DNA of 64,000 bases. Source: Pyrrhoderma lamaoense (taxonomy: Eukaryota; Basidiomycota; Agaricomycetes; Hymenochaetales; Hymenochaetaceae). Under the pieces are notes generated by a model. It saw nothing but the letters and a program-made list of their open reading frames with translations, was not told the DNA's origin and ran no database searches. Both the position numbers and the translations under genes were made by a program. How positions within the stretch are numbered: position 1 is the first letter of the stretch; each line of letters starts with the position of its first letter. The DNA lies in contig NBAZ01000001.1 in the NCBI GenBank assembly GCA_002794735.1, forward strand, positions 3,100,001-3,164,000. The letters are read 5' to 3'. Below, piece by piece: positions 1 to 11,439 of this stretch.

Positions 1-2879
1 TGGAGCTACCGTAACGTCAATACAAGCAAGTAATTCATTCATTGTTGTTGTAAGTCTTAGACTTTTTCTTGATGAAACAATTTATCTGATCAATATTTCT
101 GTAATCACCAGAGCACTGTTCAACCTTCATCTCTGCACATATTATGTTCTCGAACACTTAACATTTTACACACTATCCAATCACGTCAAATTTTTTCTTT
201 TTCTCGACCTGTATCAATACATACTTCTGAGGGTTCTGTAGAAACTACTTATACTGCGCGACAAGATCGCCCTCATCCAGTTTTCACTTTATCTTCACGT
301 TTACTTGCGTTTGCATCTATATCAACTTCTCCTGACTCTTCTTCTTTAACGAATATATACCCACGCATGGCTGTCCCACATTCTCCGTCCATTCAACTTG
401 GACCAATACATGTCTCACAGGCAGATATTGGAAATGCAGCCATGAAGGTTGGTGGAGGTTTGCTGAGTGGTATGAAGACGTTGGGAGGACTTGCCGTTGC
501 TGCTGCACGAGGGGAAAGGGCTTCCTCTGCTACATCTGCAGAAGGAGGTGGATTCCGCAAGTTTTTCTCACGTAGTGCGCCAGCGGCTACTCCTACTGTT
601 CTTCACAGTCGAAGTGTGTCTGAGTCTATGACAACAACAACCGATATTTATAATAGACAGTCCTCCCAAGGCGTGTCTCATCCTACGGCCCTATCTCCTT
701 CTCAACCAGATGCGGTTCATGTAACGATCCTGGATTTACAGCCGTTACTCGATGATTTTGAGAGTGGGAGACCAGAGTGTTTGTCTGATTTCACTGTGTC
801 AAGTGGACAGACTGTGGCTGGACTGAAGTTCTCGGAAGATGGTAATAATATTGCTGTCGTTCCTGATGATGGTGGTACAGTACGTTTGTATCAGATTAAG
901 CCTCGTTCTCGGACCCTCCGAACTGCTGCTCTCAACAATAGCATTCACAGTCTTCGGGATAAACCTGCTTTGGAACTTGTACGACAAGATTCTGTTGGGG
1001 GTGTTGAGAATCCTGCTACGCTTCCTGGTGATGAGACGTTTATTGACAATGCACCGTGGCACGTTTATGATCTGCGTCGTGGGAGGACGAGTGGAATTAT
1101 AGAATCTGTACAATATTCTTATGATAGTCGTTGGGTTGGGATCAGTACAAGAAAGCGCACGATCCACGTATTTGCTACAAACCCTTATGGTGGCAAGCCA
1201 GATGATGCGAGTCACCTTGAAGGTAGGGTGAAGAACGTGGATGAGATCGTAGGTTTTTTTCTTACGTATTCTAAGAAATTCATTTTACTAATGTAATAAA
1301 AATATCACTTTCAGCCTCCGCTTTCAACTGAATTGAAACCCATTGTACGACTGCGTTCTAATCCTGTGACATCTCGGGAGCAGCATTCTGTTCCTTTAGT
1401 TTTTACGTTTATTTCGTCTTCTGAATCATTACCTACCAAGTTTTTACCTGCGTTTAACACATTTTCTCCTCCTTCCTCTGTAACATCATCAACCCCACCA
1501 TCTGTGCCTCATAGACGCACACAATCCGTTTCACCGAGGCTTCCTGCAAGGCCTACGAATTACCAAGATATCCTAATATTTGACCCTTCTGATGGGACCC
1601 TGTCTTTACGTCGAATGGTTATTTCTGTGAGAGTTGGGGATGTTGGGTCATCGTTTTTGGCTTCCCTACCTATTCCTACTGCTACTAGTATTTCTCTTCC
1701 TGGAATGGGTCTCATGGGTTTTCCAGCTGTAGCATCACCGAAGATGTCAGCTACAACCTCTTCTAGTTCAACAAATGAGAATGTTGTTACCGAGTTGGTT
1801 GCTAAGGACTCGACTGTAGCGACTTGGAATTTAATGAGAGACTCAAAGTGGAGCGATGTGAAGGAGCCGCTAAATATTGAGAATACACCTCAGCAACGGA
1901 GGGTCATCTCAAAGTCAGAGTGAGTACATATGTTTCAGAGAAGCTTTTAGACTTTTGTGATTAAGTCAATATTCTTGTTTTCTATAGGTGGCTAGCTCAG
2001 GCAGAGTTATCGACTTATTCGCGTTCTACTCATATTTTGCCTAGCTCGATCTACCTGTCACACCAGTTCTCGTTCTTTGCTCTTTTAGATGATTATCATG
2101 CGCTTATCCGACGGTTACACTTTGATATTCGTGTTGAGAAGATTATAGTACGAAGAGAAGTTCAAGCTAGTGCTTATACGAGTGGTCATGGAGAATCGTT
2201 TGTGAGCGCTGCTTCAAGCCCGAAGGATGTGCGAGGTGTGCGTTCGTTCGATGAACCACTTGCTTCTGCTATCTACACTGGACTCGACTATTCCGGGTCG
2301 TCTCCGCCTGTTATCCCGATGTTGCCTAACGGAGTCTCGGGATCGTATAAATCGACTATACCTATCCGTAGTGTTGCGGCCGGATTTACGGAAGGTGTCA
2401 ATGAGAGTTTGGGGCTCATAAGTCGGGGGTTGAGGAAAGTTCGTTCGCCAAAGCTTAATCCTCGTCCCGATGAATCTCGTGTTGCCGTTCCGCTTGAGTT
2501 TGACGAGGCGGATGAGGAATTTCTAAGTGAACGGGAACAAGTTCCGGAACGAGATGATTTGAATGATTTGGAAGAGGATGGACGTTTTGAGCAGGCACGG
2601 ATGAATGAGGAGCATGAGTTGGGTACTGATACGATGTCTAACTCAGCTTGTGAGGGCAGGGACTCGCGGTCTGTGTCCACGCCATCGACGAGGGATAGTA
2701 CACCGTTACCTGAGGAGCCTGAGGAGTGGCTTGATGATATGGATGCTGTGGAAGAGGCAGAGCGCTTTGACGAGATCAGCGCTGCGGGGATGATGGATGA
2801 GGAGCAGCAGATGCCTATTCGTGTGTCAGGTCTGGACCAGAAGAGGCATTTTTCGAGGAAGGGGGGTAAAGGAAGGTGA
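1..2879 (+). CDS. WD40/BCAS3-domain protein, 5' end outside the window
   Basis: The reading frame is open from about base 76, and a splice acceptor (cag) ends at 111, so the coding region very likely extends left of the first obvious ATG at 367; the first 30 bases may be the end of an upstream exon. Visible exons are about 112-1248, 1315-1919 and 1988-2879, joined by GT-AG introns of 66 and 68 bases that keep the frame. WD-like segments occur around 810-900 (VAGLKFSEDGNNIAVV) and 1095-1170 (VQYSYDSRWVGIST). The third exon opens with WLAQAELSTYSRS and continues SIYLSHQFSF, which resembles the BCAS3 domain placed after a WD40 propeller in fungal homologues. The C-terminus is acidic and low-complexity and ends in basic residues. 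Human BCAS3 binds phosphoinositides on autophagic membranes; that role here is inference. Family call fairly sure, N-terminus unknown. Confidence 0.7.
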
Positions 2880-3438
2880 GTTGTTGATTGTATGAGAGGA
2901 GATGGAGAAATGGTGGGCAGGCGAGGTTTGTTTGTTTGCTGAGATTTACACACACAACATATAATCTTTCTAAAGCATATATTTGGAGGAGTTCTTCGTT
3001 TGTTTGTTTTTTCTTCTTTTACGATGGATGGACGATTGAAGGCAATTTTGAACAGAAAATCACATTTGTATTGTTAGTTTTAAACCCAAACCCAAGTAGT
3101 TTTTTCAGGATCATTGATTAGTTAGTTGAAATTGTCTTAGCATAGTAATAGCATTAGAAACCATATAAGAAGGAAATTGAAGTAGATTTGAAAAGAGAAA
3201 TAACTAATGGCGGCTTCATGATGTTTTCATAAGATCAAAAAAGTGTTTTGAGATTTGTAACATTGGCTAACTCAGTTACAGTAACTTTACTGTTTACAAT
3301 TGACTTTAGGTAGTGACTACCATATCCATATTCGGAAATATCTTCTTATCAAATCTCCTTCTACTCGGAATCAACCGATAGGGAATGGCATCATTTGGGC
3401 TCTGACGGATTGACGAAAACGTGGGACGGCTGTCTTTG
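2880..3438. other. Intergenic, convergent 3' ends
   Basis: AT-rich sequence between two convergent genes; it should hold both 3' untranslated regions. No gene or RNA is supported. Confidence 0.5.
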
Positions 3439-5182
3439 TTACCGGAGTATCGTCATCAGTTCCTTTAGCCAATATCTGAGCGAGAGCTCAGAAACCTGTT
3501 TAAGCAAAACTTCGTCCATATAATCCTCTGTATCCAAGCTGGAAGCCGCTTGAAGTCGTCTTGTAGTCTTGTCATGAGCCATACGAAGTAGGAAAGAGAC
3601 GAAGAGTTCTTTTAGGAATGCGTATGACCACCCTTCTGTTCTTTCTACTATGTCTGATGAGAGCTCTGATATTGGCTTTGAGAACTTGATTGTGCTTTTC
3701 CTGTTTTCTCCTTCTGGTACCTTGTTGTCACTACTATCGCTAGGGATGGTGCTGCTGGTGTTAATGCTACTGCTGCTGTTGCTGGGGACTTTGATATCTT
3801 CGATGGAGGTGATCTTCCTGATCCATTTTAGTATGTATGCACTGCGAAGCGACTCGTTTGGTAGGTCAAAGTTGTACTTGACGTCGAAGCGGGACGGACG
3901 GTTGAGTATAGCATCGTCTATTTTCTCTGGATGGTTCGTTGTGGCTATCGTTAGGATTCCTTCGTTTTGGTTCTTTTTTTTTACAGTAAAGAAAAAAAAA
4001 AAGAAAAAAAATTATGGATGGAAGTTACTATGAGGGTTTGGGTTGAAGAGGGAGCTGTTATGATGATACGTACTAGTCCATCAAGCTCGTTCAGGAAAAA
4101 GGAGCGAACGTCTGATGAGACGAGGGAATCGAGATCTTCTATGACTAGAATACACGGCGCGTTTGCTCGGGCGTGGTTAAATATCGCTTGAACGCCCGAC
4201 TCGGGGCCCTAGAAGATCAAAAGTCAGGGAGGAGGGGTACATGAGCCGAGCTATACAATACTCCCTAACATAATCACCTACATTTGCAGTAGTGAATGAC
4301 TTGACGTATAGTGCGTTTTGTTTGAGTTCCTTAAGGAGGACTTTGATCGTTTCTGTTTTACCATTCCCTGGAGGTCCAAGCATAAGCAAACCTCGCTTCC
4401 AGGTTACTCCCAACTGTTGGTATATCTCCCTGTTATCGAAGAACGTGCGAGTGTCTCGGCGTAGGTTATCGAGGAAATCGGGTTCAAGTACTAGGTCGTC
4501 CCAACTTGATTTTTGAACTGCTTTCCAGAGGTCTTTACGCTTATTCCAGAACCCGTTATCGAATACCCATATCTCGTCTTTCAGAGAACTTGCCCAGTGA
4601 TAAATATCTGAAATAAGTCGGTGTCCGATCGTCTTGTTCGTTACTGGCGACAGATCGAGCTTGGAGAAAAATGTTTCTTCAACTGGGTTAGGATCCTTGA
4701 AGACGAAATGGTACAGCGTGCTTATTGTTCTCCTATGTTTCCTCCTTTGTTATACTGGACTTTGAGCACATCGAACTCCGTTTCTTGGTATGTGAATCGT
4801 ACAGAACATGTGTTCAGTCTTGTGAAGAGATCACCCTTTTGCGTCTGGGCTGTGAATACAAATATATTTGGTTCGTCCATGGTGCCTACACCACCACTAG
4901 TGCTCCATGCAGGAGCTCGATCTTAGGTGTTTTGGCTACTTGCGTTGAAATACCCTTTGCTGAGAGGAACTCTAAGAGACGGAAGTTGTTATCTACTACG
5001 GATAGATGGACATTGTTGGTTTCTGAATAAACGCTCTTCAAAACTTGGAGTAGGGAGTATTCTTCACTAGCGGGCTTCCTTTCCGCGTAGACGTCGCCAA
5101 GAGAGGAATATACAGACTCCGGAGACATAGCTGAACAAGGTAAAGGGCGTTTAATGTGTTCATCCAACTCATATTTATACAT
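3439..5182 (-). CDS. AAA ATPase, tandem paralogue A (two apparent frameshifts)
   Basis: Soluble AAA-type ATPase with the order N-terminal domain, Walker A ([10 protein letters not shown], near 4370), Walker B (ILVIEDLD, near 4130), sensor 1 (ATTNHPE) and arginine-finger region (LNRPSRFD). Two introns are clear: one right after FTTANV (donor gtaggt near 4285) and one after LNELDGL with a long pyrimidine tract (about 3980-4065). The start at 5182 is the first ATG, with a TATA-like box 40 bases upstream. Compared with paralogue B, the frame slips by one missing base near 4896-4904 and again near 4725-4735; homology to B continues in the next frame each time, so the protein is probably intact and the sequence missing bases. 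The C-terminal region has a Ser/Asn-rich insert absent from B. The AAA core resembles Bcs1-like proteins, but no membrane anchor is seen; substrate unknown. Confidence 0.7.
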
Positions 5183-5895
5183 CTAACAAACTCAGACTAA
5201 TTTTGATTTGTTTCATAAGTGACTATTTATACCAGCTATTAGAAGGGAATGCTAACAAAAGAGATGCCGCCGAGGTAATTATGAATGCCCTTTGAGCAGA
5301 GATGTATCATAGATGCTCATCTTTTGATTATGGGGTATGAGTCAATGTATTCATTATGAAGTTCTATCTTTCCACGCCGAATGACAATGTTTGATGGGGA
5401 GTGTGTAACTGTACGTTTTCTTCGGATAATATCAGATTGATAGCGAGAACATGTGTGGGGGTTAAAAACCCAATTCTTTAGTGATTGAAAGCTGAATCAG
5501 CATCATTAGATTATATCCGTACCATACGTTAGGCCAAAAGTCAACTATAGCTTTTGCTTCTCTTCTCTGGACGTAATTGGATGGATCAATCAACTCGTTG
5601 TATTTAGGCTTATGCTTTATTTATTAGATAGAATTATCCTCGTGTACGTGTGTACATGACTATGTTGATGGCCATGTTATAGAGCTCAAACTGGAGTTAT
5701 CCCTTATGGAAAATATTTTATAACGAATTCGAGATTCTAAAATACTAACACATTTTTATACTTTGCACATCAGAGTTACAATATGATGAAGAGAAAGCAG
5801 GTTGGAAAGCTACATGAGAAGTTGTTGTTGTTGACATGAGACAAAAACGATGTTTTTTAAATGCAAAGAATTCGGCCCTGTCCAGTAATTTAAAG
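5183..5895. other. Intergenic between the AAA paralogues
   Basis: Promoter side of paralogue A and 3' side of paralogue B. No further gene seen. Confidence 0.4.
5223..5231 (-). promoter_or_regulatory. TATA-like box of AAA paralogue A
   Basis: On the minus strand this reads TATAAATAG, about 40 bases upstream of the ATG at 5182. Assignment is by sequence and position only. Confidence 0.4.
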
Positions 5896-7512
5896 TTAAC
5901 TTCCACCATTTTTCAACATCTTCCTTAGCGCGTTATGTGCATGTGTTTTCGCAGGGTCGTCTTCTTCTTCTTCTTCTTCAGTCTTCTCAAAATTACTTTT
6001 TGAGATCTGCATAGAAAGTGCTGTCATTTGAGTAATCAAAAGTTCGTCGAAGTAGCTAGCAGTCTTGGTGGTAGACGATGTAGCGTTGTTGTGTGCGACA
6101 CGGAGTAGGAATGAGACGAAAAGTTCCTTTAGGAACGCGAAAGGCCATCCTTCAGTTCTCTTAGCTATTTCGGCGGACAGCTCTTCATCGGACTTTTGAA
6201 ATTTTATGGAAAGCGAGTCATCAAGAGATGAATCCTCAACAGACTTAATTTTCCGTATCCACTTGAGAGAGTAGGTCAACCGTAAAGACTCGTTCGGAAG
6301 ATCAAAGGTGTACTTGACATCGAATCGTGATGGTCGATTTAGTATCGCATCGTCGATACGTTCTGGATGGTTTGTAGTAGCTATTGTAAGGATACCCTCG
6401 TTTTTGCCCTTATAAAGACGTTATTATGTGAGTTTGAGACATGGAATACTAGTGTAGTGAAACTCACAATTCCATCAAGCTCGTTGAGGAAGAAGGCACG
6501 AACGATCGGAACAACCAGACAATCGATGTCCTCAATAACGAGAATACATGGAGCGCATGCCCGAGCGTGTTCAAAAATGTCTTTGACTCCAATCTCAGGA
6601 CCCTTTGAAGCATGTTAGGTATCAGATTGAATAGAATTTAGAAAAAGAACAATCGCGTACATCTTCCGTAGTGAACGACTTCACATATAAGGCAGGTTGC
6701 TTGGACTCTTTGAGCAGAAGCTTTATTGTTTCCGTTTTACCATTCCCAGGAGGACCGAGTAGTAGTAAACCCCGCTTCCATTGAACCCCAAGCTTTTGGT
6801 AGATCGTACTATTCTGAAAGAACGTGCTCGTGTCTCGACGCAAGTCATCGAGGAACTCGGGTTCAAGAACTAAAGTATCCCAGCTTGCGCTACGAACAGC
6901 TCTCCATAGATCTTTGTCTTTTGACCATGCACCATGCTGGAAGACCCACATCTCATCCTTAAGCGATGCCGCCCAGCGATAAACATTCGCAACCAGCCTA
7001 TGTCCTACCGTACTCTCCGCAGAGCCAGTTTCCTCGAGACTTCGAGACGTCGGGTCTTCGAAAACGAAGTTGTAGAGAACAGACTCGGTATTGACAAGAG
7101 AGTTTGAGATGTAAGAGACTTTGTAAACAATAAAGTCTACTTCCTCGTATCTAAAGTTGAAGGATCCGATCACTAGATCCTTGTTTAGCTCTCCTTTTTC
7201 TTCCAGTGCGTCGTTGAGAGGCTTTAGAGCAAGTCTAGGAAAAGATGTCTCGACTTTGTACCCGCCACTAGGGTCCCACAGTAAACGTTCGAGCTTTGGG
7301 TGCTCACTTATTTTGATGGGTATATTATTTGCTGTCAAAAATCCAGTAAGAGGGAATTTAGTACAGGTGCCAGAGTCAGGTACAGATAGATGTAGCTTTT
7401 GTGGTTCGGGATGTAAGCTCTTTATAGACTGGTTTATGAGATAGTTTTCATTTCGGATTTGTTGTGAAAGGTGACTGTCAAAAAAGGCTGAGAAGGACTT
7501 ATAAGAGGACAT
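5896..7512 (-). CDS. AAA ATPase, tandem paralogue B
   Basis: Three exons encode a soluble AAA ATPase in the same orientation as paralogue A. The start is the ATG at 7512 (MSSYKSFSAFF); frames reaching further upstream use only a GTG. Walker A is [10 protein letters not shown] (near 6755), Walker B ILVIEDID (near 6545), sensor 1 ATTNHPE, arginine-finger region LNRPSRFD. Introns follow TTEDV (about 6606-6660) and LNELDGI (about 6409-6468), the same places as in A, so the pair arose by tandem duplication of an intron-bearing gene. The C-terminal helical region ([16 protein letters not shown]) is shared with A, and an acidic run of glutamates near the end is specific to B. No frameshift is needed in this copy. 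Function beyond ATP-driven remodelling is unknown. Confidence 0.78.
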
Positions 7513-8208
7513 CACTAGAGAGGGATTGATGTTATTCACTTACAGTGTCAATACCAATACTTTTATATTCTGAGAATGAGGCTGTGGGTTCCCTAGCATA
7601 GAGAACATATAGAGTGACTCGTGTTTTCGGCGGTGTGATCCAAAACGAGTCACTGAGGGTCGTTAAGAAGTTGCATATGGCAGGTGGACATACGAAGGAA
7701 CTAGTATATAAGCGAATGTTTCCTCAAATTCAAGCGAGAAAGTATCCAAAAAGCGTATATCGCCTATGACTTATAACATCCTTGCATATGCCAGCCTGTA
7801 TTTGTGATAAGACGGCTTTTTATGACTCATGACAGAGGTGATATGTTTATCATTGCGATAGAAAACAATATCATTCAGGTATTGTGATGTTCTGCGATAT
7901 AAGGCCATCAAGGAAATTTCCCTTTTTTTAAGCGTTTTTACTCCCCTTAACGCTCATGCTAGAAACACAGTTTCGTCACTGAGAGTTATCGTCGATAATA
8001 CTTGATGTGGGGGGGATATATAGCTATCGTGACCAGCTTTTAAACGATGAACATTATGTATAACATAATCATTGAATCATAGCGTTGTAGATGAATTGAC
8101 ACATTACGTGACAAATACTACTAACTCTGGTATTCGGACATTGAAAATGGTGATCGGCATTGTATTATTGAAGTAATCCAATGCCAGGACACGACTTTTC
8201 CATTGGTT
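7513..8208. other. Divergent intergenic region
   Basis: Promoter region shared by AAA paralogue B (leftward) and the uL10m gene (rightward). No other gene is visible. Confidence 0.45.
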
Positions 8209-9084
8209 ATGATTCGTTCTCGTTTGTCCCCTTGCCCTGTCCCCAGTTACTTTTCAGCGCCAAGTACACGATACTGGGTTCGTGGATATGCAATATCAGT
8301 TCAAGAGCCTCGGAAATGGCCAGGGAAGACGGAAAATCGTGTTTTCTCCGAACGCAAAACATACCTCTACAACCAGTTTACTTCCCTTCTAAATCATTCG
8401 ACACATGAACCGCTTCTTTTTCTTCAGCACAAAAACTTCAAGGCTTCTGGGATGATCAAGCTACGTCGAGAAGTCGCTGCAGCCTCAATACCAAAAAAAG
8501 CACAATTCAGCTTAATGGACACACCTCCAAAAACTGAAGAACTACCGCAACTAAATGTCATTCGATCAAGTATTTTTGGCGTTGCATTACGAAACTTTGC
8601 ACCGATCGACAACACAACAACAGCGGAGATAGCCAAAATGGCTGGCGGGGGAGGTCTGGCAGTTTTGAGTTTGCCTTCTCTTGATCCACCTACTTTACAA
8701 GCGGTTTTGCGCGCGTTAGAACGCTCTGTCCCGAAGAAGAAAGCAAGTAGCGATGAAAAGGGGAAAGGGAAGGCAGGGGACGAAGATCATGTACCAGGCC
8801 GCAAAATGAAACGACAAAAGCCTATGTTGGATCCTGAGCTTGTTGTTCTGGGGGCTTTCATCGAGGGGAGAGTTTTCGGTGTCGAAAAAGTAGAGGGTGT
8901 TGCAAAACTACCAACTCTTGACACGCTTCGGGCGCAGATTGTTGGTCTGTTATCGAGTCCTGCAGTACAGCTGGCAGCAGTACTAGGGGAAGCAAGCGGG
9001 GGGAAACTTGCACGTACCTTAGAAGGGCTGAAAAGGGGATTAGAAGGGGAAACTACTGAAGGGGAGAGCGCGAGTACAGCATAG
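8209..9084 (+). CDS. Mitochondrial large-subunit ribosomal protein uL10 (L10 family)
   Basis: Intronless 291-codon frame. The ATG at 8209 is chosen because the two codons before it (ttg gtt) offer no ATG. The N-terminus (MIRSRLSPCPVPSYF) is rich in Arg and Ser and lacks acidic residues, as expected of a mitochondrial targeting signal. The body carries L10-type features: LFLQHKNF followed by a basic stretch KLRREV, then LNVIRSSIFGVALRNF, and a C-terminal region LDTLRAQIVGLLSSPAVQLA. A Lys-rich insert (PKKKASSDEKGKGKAGDE) lies in the middle. uL10 forms the base of the ribosomal stalk that recruits translation factors; here it would act in the mitoribosome. Confidence 0.8.
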   Translation: MIRSRLSPCPVPSYFSAPSTRYWVRGYAISVQEPRKWPGKTENRVFSERKTYLYNQFTSLLNHSTHEPLLFLQHKNFKASGMIKLRREVAAASIPKKAQFSLMDTPPKTEELPQLNVIRSSIFGVALRNFAPIDNTTTAEIAKMAGGGGLAVLSLPSLDPPTLQAVLRALERSVPKKKASSDEKGKGKAGDEDHVPGRKMKRQKPMLDPELVVLGAFIEGRVFGVEKVEGVAKLPTLDTLRAQIVGLLSSPAVQLAAVLGEASGGKLARTLEGLKRGLEGETTEGESASTA

Positions 9085-9455
9085 GATTCGGAACGTCCAT
9101 AGTATACATCTTTTCTATATCAGTATTCTCTAATTAATGCACCAGACACAGATTGCTCGTAGCTTCCAAGACGAACGACTATTTTTACATCTTGATTGTA
9201 TCCCCACGAACCATAAGACACTACTTCCAATAGGAGAATAATGAATTCAAAATCCTGATTAATCTCGAAAAAAATGCTTTCATATATGAATCACAGTATG
9301 ACCTACTTAGTGGAGTATCTCAAATATAAGTCGTGCCCTTGCTACCATGGGGTTACTGATGTCACTAATTTCTTAGCATGTCCAGATTTATTATAAATTG
9401 AATGAAGTTTCATTTTCTTATACCACTATATATACAAGGATTACATGTAAATTTA

Positions 9456-10433
9456 TCATTCACCGTTACGACTTCTGCGTTGTATGTACTCCAAGGAGTC
9501 TTTTACTGTCTGAATATTCTTAGTCCGGTTTTTTGTAATCTTAGTCTTACTTTTTTTTTGTTTTCCACCTTCTGACTGTTTTTTGAGATTCTTCACTGCA
9601 TCAGATACTGTCTGAACTTCCATTTCAATCTGATGTAATGCGTCTGTTAGCATCCTCTCAGCGCCATGCCAAAATGTATCGGATGCGGACGCTTTCTGCA
9701 TGAAATTTTCCATATCCGACTTTTTGATACCATAGCTTATAAGTGGTTTCTCTAACTTTGAAATAGATCGAGAGATAGCTAGGAGTGTTTTGTGCCTTCT
9801 TTCATACTCTTCTTCTTCTTTGTTCTCATTGCTATCATTTTTTGGTGTATCAAGTAGCCAGCCCATTCTGTCGCCCTTTCTACGAAGCTTTGCATGCCTC
9901 TCTGCAAGACCCCTCACCCCATGCAAATCGCCCTGTATTCCGGGACCATTCCCCTTATCATGCAAGTCACTATCCGTTTGTCCTCTCGACGTAGGTGCTT
10001 GTGTTATGCTGCTTGATGAAGGTTTAGCAGCAGGCGTCCTGGCAGGGTCATTTCTGACAACACCTTCCACACTTGCTGTTGTCTTTGTATGTTTATCAGC
10101 TTGCTGGGGATTGAGCTTTTGAGGTCGAGGTTTCTTTGGGTCCGCAGGTGAGCTATCAGATAAAGGAGATGATAAAGCTCTTTTATTTCTATTCAGTCCA
10201 TCAGTTGGAGATATACTCTCGTGGACCGTAACAGGAGGTTGGTCGAGAGATCTCTGAGTCCTAGTCTCATACACTCCAACGCTTGCAGCACGTTGAGACA
10301 CACGATTCAAGATTTGAGAATTAGACTGTTCTGATCTGATTGTTGTTTCTCTATCATTGCCTCTGGATTCTAGATTCTGATGTGCCAAAGGCCGCTGAGA
10401 ACCACTACTTCCTTTTTTGGCGTTTCCAGTCAT
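9456..10433 (-). CDS. Orphan charged protein, tandem copy 1
   Basis: Intronless frame of 325 residues starting MTGNAKK; I do not recognise the family. The N-terminal half is Ser/Pro/Gln-rich and looks disordered, with a basic KRALSSPLSDSSP segment. The C-terminal half has a conserved block, GWLLDTPKNDSNENKEEEEY, followed by a predicted helical region (SISKLEKPLISYGIKKSDME, then FMQKAS.SDTFW, DALHQIE) and a Lys/Arg-rich tail ending near YIQRRSRNGE. No signal peptide or membrane segment is seen. The composition would suit a nuclear or nucleic-acid-associated protein, but that is a guess. The gene has two neighbours of the same family in the same direction. Confidence 0.7.
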   Translation of the reverse strand: MTGNAKKGSSGSQRPLAHQNLESRGNDRETTIRSEQSNSQILNRVSQRAASVGVYETRTQRSLDQPPVTVHESISPTDGLNRNKRALSSPLSDSSPADPKKPRPQKLNPQQADKHTKTTASVEGVVRNDPARTPAAKPSSSSITQAPTSRGQTDSDLHDKGNGPGIQGDLHGVRGLAERHAKLRRKGDRMGWLLDTPKNDSNENKEEEEYERRHKTLLAISRSISKLEKPLISYGIKKSDMENFMQKASASDTFWHGAERMLTDALHQIEMEVQTVSDAVKNLKKQSEGGKQKKSKTKITKNRTKNIQTVKDSLEYIQRRSRNGE

Positions 10434-10516
10434 ATATGCTAAAAGACGTTGGGTCGATTAAATTACGAGGCGACACGCATACGTCATATATAGATATAGA
10501 TGTGACCATGGTCCTG

Positions 10517-10543
10517 ACTTTGATTCCGTACCCTGAACAAAGT
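10517..10543 (-). promoter_or_regulatory. Conserved upstream dyad of orphan copy 1
   Basis: ACTTTG and CAAAGT separated by 15 bases, inside a longer block conserved in all three copies, beginning 84 bases upstream of the ATG. It could be a protein-binding site or a 5' untranslated structure. Confidence 0.4.
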
Positions 10544-11439
10544 GAAAATTCAAGCTTATCCTCATTTGCAGATATTAGAAAGTGCTGCTATATACTGTAT
10601 GTATGTAGCTCAATTTTGAACAGTCATGCCGTCAATCGAGGTCCTAATATGGGGCTTAATCTGGTAATGCAAGGCGAAAACCATGAAAAATGACTTCCCT
10701 GTCTTTGTTACCTAGGAGTGTCAGAGCTCGAGTTGGCTCCCAGAACTACATCTTAGTATGACATTTATATTGAATATATAGTACAAAATCACTTTGCTAG
10801 GTTTGAATTGTTGATTTGAATTAGCAACTTCTACTGTACTATTGCTAAAGAATGTTGTGCTAAGATCTCTTATGACGATACCCGATAGTGAGAGTATAAG
10901 TTTGAGGTTAAAGTGATAACTTCATTGCGTGAAGCATTTTACCAAAATCTGGATCCCTAGTCTCTATACTGGTCATCTATATATGGATATCTACATCATG
11001 GTGTGTGGCGCGATAGTACTTGCACTTATTTACCTAGGAGTACTTGATTGAAGTTACCGAGTGTCATTCCTGGCAAGTAATTCTACCCGTAAAACGGGTA
11101 ACGGAAGGCAAGCTCGCCAGATTTCTCGTAGCTTCCAAGGCAAACGACTATTCTTGCATTTTGTATGCATGTCGCAAACCTAAAGATACTAGTTACACTT
11201 AGAGTGTGAGGAACTCATATTAATGTCCTACCATCCTGTTTTGTCTCGGAAAAAAATGCGTATATATCATCTACAACATGATCCTCTTGGTGGGGTATCT
11301 ATAAGATAAGTCATACTCTAGCTACCATGGGATTTTTGATCTACGATATTTTGTGCATGTCCAATTTTCGTTTATGAGTTAAATGAAGGTCCATTTTCAT
11401 TTGCCACTATTACATATACAAGGACTACATGTAAATTTA

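Noticed and set aside
2288..2953. Minus-strand 221-residue Ser-rich frame over the BCAS3-type gene
   Set aside because: It is the antisense of an acidic low-complexity coding region, which tends to give long Ser/Arg-rich shadow frames.
3439..5182. AAA paralogue A, orphan copy 3 and aldo-keto reductase 2 as pseudogenes
   Set aside because: Each needs only one or two missing bases and is otherwise conserved, and the same defect occurs in essential single-copy genes of the window. A sequencing cause is more likely.
9785..10122. Plus-strand open frames opposite the orphan genes (also 11793-11989 and 13757-13974)
   Set aside because: They are mirror frames of the conserved acidic block on the minus strand, recurring only because the unit is repeated; no start context or introns.
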